64,000 bases of DNA from Hericium rajendrae (lineage: Eukaryota > Basidiomycota > Agaricomycetes > Russulales > Hericiaceae): positions 1,178,001 through 1,242,000 of the forward strand of contig CM065884.1 of the NCBI GenBank assembly GCA_033439255.1, written 5' to 3'. A program made the translations under genes and the position numbers. This document shows positions 1 through 9,416 of the stretch, in pieces. Position 1 is the stretch's first letter, and each line of letters begins with the position of its first letter. Below the pieces are notes generated by a model, which was given only the letters and a program-made list of their open reading frames with translations, did not search any database and had not been told where the DNA came from.

Positions 1-780
1 CCGCTCGCCAGACACGCCGAGCCCTCTCGATCGGCCCTCTGTACGTGTCCCTGCAGCGACGTGCAATACCACGCTCATTAGTCGCATTCTCCTCGACCAC
101 TGGCCGTGATGATGGTAGAAACGCATATCGCTCTGCGTGAGCCACGAGACGTACGCGCATGCGCACACATACGACGCGCCACCCCACCCGTCGAGCTTCG
201 CGCCCACCGCCCACGCCCGCAACAACGGCCACGCCAATGGCAACGGGCGCGAGGAGGGCTGGGTCGTGCAGACGCGCAGCCTCACGCTCGACGTCCCCCC
301 ATCATTCGGGTCAACCAGCACGCAGGCCCCAGCAGCGCCTCCTCCTCCGACGACACGGACGAGCACATGGTGCGCCCGCCTCTCCTCCCACGCCCGCACG
401 TCTGACACCCTTGCCCGCAGAACCTCGACGAGGCCGCGCCCCCCGTCCCCGCGATCCACATCTCCACCTCGCCGCCGCAGCCCCCGAGCACGCTCCCGCC
501 CTTCCCGCACCCCGCGCACTTCCTCAGCGCGCCGCCGCCGCTGCCCACGCCGCCGCTCCCGGGCGCGCTGCATCCGCACCCGCACCCGCCGCGCATCACC
601 ATCCAGCCCGCGTCGCCGCACTCGCCGCAGGCGCAGGGCGCGCAGTGGGCCGCGCCCGTGCCGATGCAGCAGGATGGGGCGCCGGGGCCGCAGCGACGGC
701 CGCGCGTCATGATGGGTCCAAGGGCGGACTGTGAGAAGTGCAGGCTGGGGGTGAAGGGGCATTGGATGCATTTTGACTAG
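1..780 (+). CDS. 3' part of a proline-rich protein with a Cys/His C-terminal tail (partial)
   Basis: The start lies left of the window. The last exon runs from 421 after a CCCGCAG acceptor to the TAG at 778-780 and is rich in Pro, Ala and His. It ends with a compact C-x2-C-x6-H-x2-H arrangement (Cys codons 730 and 739, His codons 760 and 769), which looks like a small metal site. An upstream exon (about 140-369) reads well in frame 2 up to about 298 and then in frame 1 (an acidic, Ser-rich stretch ending DEHM) to a donor at 370. The switch falls on a run of six C at 295-300, so one C is probably missing. I do not recognise the family. Low-complexity composition suggests a nuclear or regulatory protein, but that is inference. 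Confidence 0.6.
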
Positions 781-1190
781 AGCGGGGGGGGTGGGGTGGA
801 TGATTATGACCACTGTACCACTGTAGAGGTGGGTTGATGCTTGGGACGATGCATGCATACATCGCATTTGTTTTATTCACGTTTTACAGTATATTATGAC
901 ACGACATGCAATGAAGTACTTATTAGACTGCACAATATGAGATTGGACACTGGACAAAAATGCTTGAAGCTACAGAATGCGAGAATGGAGACATCGAGCT
1001 GCTGTATACTGGCAGAATACTAAGAGCGGACACAGCAAAGGAAACAAAACAACGAAGGGGGGTGAGACGACCGTCATAACGTGAATGGAGTAGACGCTGC
1101 TATATCGTTGATGGGACAAGGCGCCATTGTAGCAAGAAGACCTAGTCAGAGCTACAGTTCCTCGTCTTCATGTCGAGAACTCTTGCCTGG
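781..1190. other. intergenic, tail-to-tail
   Basis: This is the gap between the converging stop codons of the first gene and the NTPase gene. It is A/T-richer than the neighbours and will hold both 3' UTRs. I see no further gene or RNA in it. Confidence 0.6.
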
Positions 1191-2775
1191 TCAATTTGTC
1201 AGTTCATACACAGTTATCACCGAAGCAGAAACATACGTACACACAAAGGATCCAAACTGTACGTTCTTCCCAAAAGCTGTTGAAATTACCGGTGCTCGCT
1301 GCAAATACGCCACGCCCATGGGCCGCGTCGGAGCAGCATACAGAAACACCCAAGATTGCGTCCACTCCGAAGGCAGGGCGTCTTTGAGACGTTGCGCACC
1401 TTCGCTTTCAAGGTCTATCTTCTCAGAGCCAGAAGCAGTCACTCGGAATACGATGATTCGGTGTGAGTCCACAAAGACGCCGTCCACCGATGAGTTCATC
1501 GCCTTGGGTCAAGGAACACAGGGAAGTCGGATGGATCGGGATTCTGGAGCCAGTCTTCCAGGGATCGCACGTTTTCCGCCTGGGGAAGCATAAACACGGA
1601 GCCGCCCAACAAGGTACATATCGGTCGACGGCGTCCGAAGCTGTTGTCGTTGAACAAGGCATACATCCACTCCGCTAGCACGATTTTGGCCACCGCACGC
1701 GTAACCTCAACAGCCGCAAGACTGACAAAGAGTGCAACCTGCTGCTCGCGAGAGAAGAGAGCCACCGCCGTCGCCATGAGCTGTCGGACGCGTTCCCCGC
1801 GCACGGCGAACCGCAAGATGGCGTATCGCTCTAGATCCGGCGCCTCGTTCCCGCCATCGCAGACGAAGATGCAGTCCGGGATCTGCTCTGCAGGGCCGAG
1901 CAAGAGGCGCGCCATGTCGCTGAAGAGGACAGCTTGAATACACTGGTTCACGTAGGCCTCGTAGTTCCGCTCCCCTCCAGGATGTGTCGTCAATCTACGA
2001 CACGTACGCAGATCTGGGCCCCATTTGTTGTATACATCGCGGAGGACGGCGCATGTCCCAGCCGTGCAGCAGGCTGGTACCGCCGTTCTGAGAAACACAC
2101 AGTGCGCAAAGAGTCGGAGACGTACCCGATTGCCTCGACATCCGCCCAGACCGGGGGCGGCATGATATAACAATGTCCGTCTCTTTGCTTCGCCCATTCC
2201 TTGTAGTTAGAGGCGAGGGGTGCCGTCGCCTGGATGAGGACGCGAGCGGACATCCGAAATAGTCGGGATGGTTGACCGAGGTCCTCGTTCGAGTCGCTCA
2301 GAGCCCACACATCCTGTGACAGGTGGCGTGTGTCCGTCTGCTTGCCGGCATGAAAGCCTTCGTGGTCAAACAGATAGAAGCAGTCTGCGTCTTGTTCAAA
2401 TGCAGTTGGAAGACCCCTGTATAGCCTGTACACCAGAAGGTAGTAGATGAATAACGTTTTCCTATATAGTGGTCAGCGTTCGGGTTTCAAGACATGATAT
2501 CTGTAGTCACCAATCCCAGTGTGCCCCAGAAGAACAGCCAGGAGCTCATAACAATCAGGTTCTTCCAGTCTTGCTTCGACAGTTTTTCTGAAATTGATGT
2601 ATTCCGAAAGAACAACCGCAGTGGAAGGAACGTGTCTCGAGCCTGTAAGAGAAGCTAAGTCAAGATGTGAGATCTCCCGGCGGGTCTTGTCATGGTCCAG
2701 GACCGTTGTCGTGAGAGGATCATTCGCTGCTTTCCAAGTGCTGTTATACAGGCTTTCGAATGCCGAGTGCTCCAT
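1191..2775 (-). CDS. Crinkler/RHS-like P-loop NTPase
   Basis: The first exon (2775 to about 2500) ends in the Walker A start GHTGIG; a 49 nt intron follows, and the next exon opens with KTLFIYYLLVYRLYRG, so the P-loop GHTGIGKT is split by the intron. About 60 residues on is a VWALSDSNE segment and then a SARVLIQATAPL...YKEWAKQ block, the pattern shared by fungal Crinkler (CRN) and retrotransposon-hot-spot (RHS) NTPases, which usually read DSN...ATSPR...W..W.K. C-terminal exons (to 1191) end in a region starting NSSVDGVFVD. These proteins are linked in the literature to secreted or nuclear effectors with a nuclease-like C-terminus; the function here is not shown. Two one-base frame breaks (P-loop intron; G run at 1506-1508) mean it is either decayed or misread. 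No signal peptide is evident at the chosen ATG, and an upstream exon cannot be excluded. Confidence 0.7.
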
Positions 2776-4171
2776 GATTGCCGTGCAGAGTGAGACAGTT
2801 TGTTTTCGGTCAAGATATCGTCAATGGATGGCAGAAATGAGCGGGGAAAGAATCGATAAGAAAACCTGAGTTGCCGTTCACAGTATTTGAGTCCAAAGTT
2901 TTTTGAGCTTGGTGAGCGTGCTGGTTGGCAACTGGCCTTTCATTGAATAGCACGGACGGGACGGACGGGATGACGTCATCACTCAGACTCAAACCAGTGG
3001 CTCACCTGTGCTAGTCGGTCCTCCATTTCGTAGTCTCAAGGGCAGATTTTGTTCAAAGGTTTTGGCCAACCAACGCAGGATGGAAGGGAACGTTAAATAT
3101 CATATGACATATGCAATCAGAGAGCGCTCGAACATGAGTGTCAAACTTCAAATCAAACGGTCCGGACAAGGCAAACTGAAAACGAGAACAAAATCAAATC
3201 AATCAAATCAATCAATCATGTACAGCGGAACAGAACGAGTCAAAGCAAACGAACGGAAGTATGCAGTAGTAGGTGGATGGATAGAAGGATGTCTCGCGCG
3301 CAGGGCGGAGGGAGGTAGGAAGGAATATGTAGCAATGAAATTAAGGCGGGCAAAACAGTCCTGACTAAGGTGTGAAAATGCGGGCGGAATTGGAAGAAGG
3401 AATGCCGAGTCAAAGAACAACTGAACAAATAAATGCACAAAGATCGGAACAAACGAGGACAGCTAGGTCGCGTGCAGACGCACGTGGACCATCACGATGA
3501 TAGATGGCTGGCGTAGATGAGGTGGATGGGTGATGTAGATGATATGAATGGGTTGTGCGGGGTATGCTGTGTGATGTGTTGCGTGTGCAGAGAATACACG
3601 GCCGGCAAGCGGACAGCGATACAGATGTGGATGTGATGCTGGATGGGTGGGTGATATGGGGATGCTTCTGGTAATTAGCCCGAAGCGTGCTGCTCTTGCG
3701 ATTTCGATTCCAATTTTCTCCATTTTCTGATCTTGTGGGACGAGTGCGGGATCCCCGCGAGGCAGAGCGAGGCGACGTTGACGAAAGAGTGAGTATGTAG
3801 CGGTGTGCCGGGGCACGGGCGCGCTAATCGATAGCGCGCAAACGAGAGAGACGGCTCAGAGGCCAGACGGACATGCAGACGGGATGAGGCGTGGAGGAGA
3901 CATGACGAGGCATGCGATAGCGGACGTTGCGGAGTCGGGACGATCATCGAGTGAGCGTGTGAAGCATGTAGGTGCGAACACATCGTGTGACGGGGCGGTA
4001 CGGGGAAAGGAAATATCTTCTCAACAGATGGCTTAGATCGACGCGACGCGCCATAAGGGACCGTATATGGGCGCGAGAATAAGAGGGGAAGTAGAAGGAA
4101 GGGGAGCATAGCCGGAAGATTGAGAGTGGGCGAGAGCATATGGGGAAGAGAGAGACCGTTGCAGCCAGCTA
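2776..4171. other. intergenic region, head of the NTPase gene and tail of cdc25
   Basis: It holds the NTPase promoter and the long 3' flank of cdc25. There is a short AAATC/AATC simple repeat at about 3190-3218 and a GATG/GTGG-rich stretch at 3480-3660. Open frames here on the minus strand (3208-4139) are Ser/His/Pro-rich, have no supporting splice pattern and look like chance ORFs. Confidence 0.5.
3190..3218. repeat. AATCAAATC simple repeat
   Basis: Imperfect tandem tetramer and pentamer units (ATCA/AATCA) in the cdc25 3' flank. It is a microsatellite-like tract with no coding role seen. Confidence 0.7.
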
Positions 4172-6588
4172 TTAGAAGCCGCCAAAGCGAGCGGGATCAT
4201 ATGTCTCCGCGCGCACGAGCGGAGCCCGTCTGGTAAAGCCGAATTTCTTGTTTTTAAGAATGTTATTCTTGGTCGGCGGTGGGCAAGGGCTGTCACCGAT
4301 ATCTGTCTCCTCGTCCTCGCTCTGCGTGGCATCCTCAGAGAGCGCATCGAGGCCAATGCCGCCACGGCGCCCGCGAGCTGCATTCGCAGCAGCAAAAAGC
4401 TGTGTGGGCCCGCCGACAATGGGCGCGCTGCTGCGTTTCGGCTGCTGCATCCCCGCGGATCCCAGTCCCATTGCTTCACCGTATGCATACGACTTCGTGC
4501 GTCCAAACTTGTTCTTGCGGAACTGGTCAAGGTCCTCCTTACGCGAAGCAGCGTGATGAGGGTCGTCCATGCGCACATACCCGCTCGGCTGGCAACGCGC
4601 GCTAGATTCCTTGTAGTACTTGCAGTACCCGCCCTCGAGGACATACACCTCGGGGTAGTGAACGCGCGGGTAATTGTGGTTATTCAACGCACGATCCTTC
4701 GAGCGGAGGTACTTAGCGCTGCAAGGCCGTGTAAGATCGCAGCGAGAATATAAGCAACGAGAGGCACTTACAAAGTGGGGCCCTCTTGAAGCTAAACTCA
4801 CAGTGGAAGACAAGGATCTTCTTGGAGCCGCCCTCGCCGCTTGTGCTAGGAATAGGCTTATGCACGCCCGCGCCAAGGAGGAACTCCTCGAGCGCCGCAG
4901 TTGTGTTGATGTTAACAGCTCCAGGAATGTGGCCGCCGTTGTACTCGTAGTCAAAGCGGCAATCGATGACTTGATAGGATGCAATCTGGGAGTTATACTG
5001 ACCATCGAGCAGAGCGTCGAGCTGTGGAAAGACGCGGTCAACACTACCCCATAACAGGGACATGCCATGCAGTACGCACAGTCTGGGAGTTGATCCTCAT
5101 CAACCCATCCTCGCGCACGCGATGGCAGGGCAAGATCTTCCCATGCGCCTCGTTATCACCAAATCCACCAAGTCCCGTGTTTTGCGCCATCATACGCGTC
5201 CTGGGACTCTGAATCTGACTCTCCGCCCTGTCCTGCAGCGACATCGCAGTCACGCCCGTCAGAGGCCGGAAGTCTTCCGTGCCATCGCAGCGGCGGATAG
5301 TCTTCACATGCTGGCGCTTTGCGTATGCCTGCGCAGGCGACGAGTGCTCAAATGACGACTCGTCGGAGAATGAGTCGCCGAGCGCGCCGAGCGGCATCAT
5401 GGCAGAGAAGGCGCGACGTGGGGGCGGGAGCTGCGCCTTCAGCAACGACGGCGCCTGGTTCTCCTGCTCGGCGTCGGGGTGGGCCGAGCGTGAAGACCCG
5501 GAGGACGGCGGGACCATGGCGGACAAGGCAGGGCGACGAAGGCGTTTGTTCTGCGAAGGCTCGCCGAGGCCGCCCAGCGTTGGCTTGTTCATGCGTTCAA
5601 GCTTGAGGCAGCTGGGCGACTGGAAACCGGGTGAGCTATCCAGAGCAACGGTGCCGGCACGACGACGACCGATGAGTTTTTCTGGTGAGGTAGAGCGGCG
5701 CTTCTTCGGGTTGGCGAGGGTCGAATCGTCGCGCGTCGGGGACATGGCGTCGAAGAAGAGGTTGTTGAAACCGGTGATGGTGGGCGCGGCGGAAAGAGGC
5801 TCGGGCGAGGAGAGCAGCGCGTCGTTCACGGGTACGGTGAAAGACATGTCCACGTCCATCGCGTCCGACGAGTCCGCAATGATCTCAGGCTAAATCGTAA
5901 CATGGGCGCAGCAAACGCAAGGGAGGTGCAAAGTTAGCCCAGATCGTCCATATGTAATGTTCAGCCGGAACCCAAATACACTCACCACCGTGTACTGGGT
6001 CTCCTGCGGCTCATGCTCGACTGGCTGCTGCTCATGCTTGTACTGCATCCATTCCATGGGGAGCGCAGAGCGCTGCGTACGCTTGCCTTGGGAGCTGCCC
6101 GACTTGATAGACGCCGGCACGGGGCTCGGCAACGAATCGTTGCTGACATCGCGACCGAACAGGCGTGCACCGCTGGTGAGTGCACGAGGGCGCGTCGTAG
6201 GCTTCACGCTGAGTGTAGAGGATGGGCGCGAGGTACGTGGCACTGCGGGGGAGATGTCCATGGGAACGTGCTCTGTATCGCTCTCTAAGGCGATGGAGAT
6301 AGCTTCATGAGGAGGAGAGTTGAGAGACATCGTGGAAGCGAAGGAAAGCTCCAAATCTGAAGAGAGGAAGTCGTCAACATCGTCTCTCAGGCCTGAGACG
6401 CGCTGACTGGGCTTGCGCGAGGGTGCGGGCGGAGGAGCGAGGAAGCGGGAAGAGATATTTTGTGAAGGGGCTGCGAAGAAGGCTTGCATGTCGTCTGAAT
6501 CTGGGTTAGAAGAGGTGTATCTCTTCTGTCTCTTGTTTGCGGGTTTATACTCTTGAAGGTCTGTACGACGTTCGCGAACCGAAGGCAT
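4172..6588 (-). CDS. cdc25: M-phase inducer phosphatase Cdc25
   Basis: Dual-specificity phosphatase that activates mitotic CDK by removing inhibitory Tyr/Thr phosphates. Four exons, about 5986-6588, 5080-5889, 4772-5021 and 4172-4718, give about 736 residues once one base is restored. The N-terminal 480 residues are Ser/Pro-rich and regulatory. The rhodanese-like catalytic domain begins at KILPCHRVREDGLMRI, then VIDCRFDYEYNGGHIPGA and the active-site loop HCEFSFKRAP (Cys-x5-Arg intact), followed by AKYLRSKDRALNNHNYPRV and the Gly-Gly-Tyr-Cys segment typical of fungal Cdc25. The C-terminal 120 residues are basic and Ser-rich. The start is the first ATG of the long N-terminal exon. Straight after the active site the reading frame is off by one at the exon 3 end: the G run at 4777-4780 (plus strand) should be one longer to join Pro to Thr-Phe-Ala-Lys. 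In a gene this essential that is most likely a sequence error. Confidence 0.95.
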
Positions 6589-8248
6589 CGTAGTGGAGAG
6601 AAGGCGTGTTTGGTGAAAGAGATGAACGAGATACGTGGGAGGAGAGGGCGTCGTTGAACGTTGAAGTTCCGAAAGTACGTTTCAGTACAGAGGTGGCAGG
6701 AGTGTCGACAGTACAACAGGAGGGGTTTGGCGACACAGGGTTACACGGAAGTCGATACAGGATGATGGGTACAACAACACAGTTGAGATGAGAGAAGGAG
6801 ATGTGGCAGGAAGAGAGAGTCAACGACCAGCGTTCACAGAGAGTTGGGACTGGCTTAAATTACGAACCGAATGTGGATGTAACCTCAACGTGGAATCGTG
6901 GCTGGCCGAAGTTCAATAGTGACAGCCGGCTGAGGACAATGGTCGATCGAATCAGCAATCTGAGTCCACCGAGGAACATCTGGAGAGAAGCCAGCATAAA
7001 GAGCGATCTGGGGCCTGGCCGCATGCCAACAATCCATTGTTCGCCTCCTTTAGAGGGCCTCGCTGCAACACGCGCCCGAATGATGTCCGGCGCACCGAAA
7101 CCACAACATTTGTCCGCTCGCGCGTCAGTTCATCAGCATTATAAAGCTCACCTTGGCGTAATGAGTGTATTGACGGAGGAGGCCGCGCCTGGATGGAAGA
7201 AAGCGAAACAAAGACGAGGTCAGCAACGAAATCTTGAAGAAAGCAACAGTGGGCGAGTGCGAACGCAAAGGAACACGAAGAGAAGGGGTTCTCACGATAT
7301 TTGAACAGGGGGAACGGGTCGCACAAACAAACGGTGTAGCAGATTGTGGGTCCAACGATGCTTCCTTCCTGAGCATATCGGGTGGTGAGTGCGCTTCTCT
7401 CGGCGATAGGACAACAGACAACGTACCGAAAAAGTTCAAAACAGAGAAGATAGATAGAAAATAAATGTACGCGCCGTAGTCGTCGACGATGGTCGTCCTG
7501 AGAGGTCCTGAAGGATATTTCTCGCCAGCCTCCCTTTCTCTCTGTTTATACCGCGTTTGCACCCTGTTCGTTTTCCGCACGTGACCGTTTACCTTCCCAT
7601 CAGGTTCAGGCTGAGATCTCCGGCAGTTCCTGGAGCACACAGTCGGCGCTTTCGGAGCGGTCTCTGCATGTTTTTCGTCGTTGTTTGCTATCACCCTCGA
7701 CGTCGGTGTCCCCACCCGGCCCCACTTGTTCTCGACCTCTGATTCATGCACTTTGTATCAATCTGAGCAACTGAAATCTGTGTTTGAACGCGCCACGACG
7801 CGTCAAGACGCGTCTGTGGCTGACGACTCCACCCTCATGTTTTGGGAACAAGGGACTTACGTTCGCATGCTCATTCGTCTCATGTTGATCTCGGCTACGC
7901 TCTAAGACAAGGCGCTTGAGTTTCGCCATTCTCCTGCTTTGTCCTTTTTGTTCCAGCATGGCAACGATACAGCAAAACACAGCACGCATTTGCCAAACGG
8001 ATCGAAAAATGAACTTGCATCTATTACATGATGGCCGACTTGCCCAGTCGAAGTCGGAATTTCGGATCATCGTCGTCCAGCGTTCGTGCGCCTTCGCCTC
8101 GTTCAGCAATTTGTCACCTTTACTAACATCGGTGATTGTCTCTTCATTTACACTAACAGATCCGGAACCTCCGCGTACGTCGTCTCTTCTCCGTTTTGTT
8201 CTCCCATTTGATGCTGCCGACGTCACCCCTACTCGCAGGTGTGATGTC
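6589..8248. other. cdc25 upstream region with a possible unassigned minus-strand gene
   Basis: This 1.6 kb gap holds the cdc25 promoter. Minus-strand open frames at 8226-7744 (starting MTSAASNGRTKRRRDD), 7751-7590 (MHESEVENKWGRV) and 7490-6880 (hydrophobic stretches such as YIYFLSIFSVLNFF) are bordered by plausible GT and AG sites and could form a small multi-exon gene, possibly encoding a membrane protein. The phases cannot be joined cleanly and no family is recognised, so no CDS is called. Two ACGCGT boxes lie at 7798-7803 and 7808-7813. Confidence 0.35.
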
Positions 8249-9231
8249 TCAGTTGACTAGTTTGGCCTTGAACTCCTCCACAGAGTGATCATAAAGGTAG
8301 TCGTGGCGCGGGAAAACGTACGACATCTCGTCGTGCCGCAGTTCTGGGTAATTGTCCCTGATTACCTTTAGCAACTCATCATACGCGACCTGACGCGAAC
8401 GAAGTCATGTCAGTCCATGTCATTGTTGTATAATCGGTCCCGTGCACTTACCTGGTACCCTGCCTCATTCAGATGCAGACCGTCGTATAAGAACTGCTCG
8501 AGCGAACGCTCGTCCTTGCCAGCAGCCTCCCACAAGCGAGTCCATACATCAGCGACTGGCACACCTTCCTTCTCCCCAATAGCCAGCACTTCCTGAGCAT
8601 ATCTCTTTGTAGCCTCGAACTGTCTATCTAGCTCCCTCGGAGGATCTCGGCTCGCCAAATCGGCGCCTCGCTGGTACGTATTCACAGGCGGTGGAGCAAT
8701 GAATATAATCTTCGTGACTGGTGAGTGGAACGGCGATGCTGGTGATCTAATCATGTGGATCATCGTGGACAGGTTCTCTGCGAAGCGCTCGAGCGGGATG
8801 TGCTGCGGCTGGCCAGGAAGGCAGGCATCATTGGTGCCGAACCAAATGATGAGCAGACGTACGGACGGAACATGTTGTTGCTCGTGCTGCTTTGCTATGA
8901 TCTGCAGATAACACAGTCAGAGATCATGACGCCAGGCTTGTGGTTTGCACGTATGGTGGTACCGGATGGATAGCGCTGCGTACCTTCTCGAAGACGGGCA
9001 GCGCCCACTCGGTGTTGTATCCAGAGAATCCACGATTCAGGACGTCAAGCTTGCGAGCATATATGTCTGTCGACAGATGATTTATGATATGATCAGTTTG
9101 CCCTCTGGTCGTATATCGTGCAGATGCGTGTACGTACGAGCAAACCGCGCTCCAATTCCATTGAACTCCCATGCACCCTGCGTGATTGAGTCACCAAACA
9201 GCATAATAGCATCTAGATATTTCGCAGCCAT
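8249..9231 (-). CDS. IAH1: SGNH/GDSL hydrolase, isoamyl acetate-hydrolysing esterase family
   Basis: Small esterase of the IAH1 family, which in yeast hydrolyses acetate esters of fusel alcohols. All SGNH blocks are visible: block I LFGDSITQGAWEF with the nucleophile Ser, block II with Gly in LNRGFSGYNTEWALP, block III with Asn in WFGTND, and block V DGLHLNEAGYQ with the catalytic Asp and His. It is split into about five short exons; the stop TGA is at 8249-8251 and the start ATG at 9229-9231 directly precedes AAKYLDAIMLFGD, the usual N-terminus length. About 250 residues, the family norm, with no signal peptide, so it is probably cytosolic. It is divergent from the SPF45 gene with 185 bp between start codons. 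Confidence 0.92.
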
Positions 9232-9416
9232 GATTGAATGCTCAGAGATGAATGCACGATGTCGTCTTGCTGTGTGCGAGACCGGGGGGATGCTGTCCGT
9301 AGCAGCTTGTTATCTTGCCGACGGCCCGGAGAATGCCGAAGCGAGCTAACACAAAGACGCTTGGTGAAATTCCCACGGTGCACCATTACGACTTACTTAC
9401 CGCCACCACCACGACG
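9232..9416. promoter_or_regulatory. bidirectional promoter, IAH1-like/SPF45
   Basis: The two divergent start codons are 185 bp apart, so 5' UTRs and promoter elements of both genes share this stretch. No TATA box or known factor site is evident. Confidence 0.5.

Noticed and set aside
3208-4139. Minus-strand ORFs rich in Ser, His and Pro in the cdc25 3' flank
   Set aside because: They overlap in different frames, show low complexity and no domain, and sit where a 3' UTR is expected.
4172-5068. Long minus-strand ORF read straight through the Cdc25 catalytic exons
   Set aside because: Only its C-terminal half is real Cdc25; the first half is another frame of exon 3, which is joined by a 53 nt intron.
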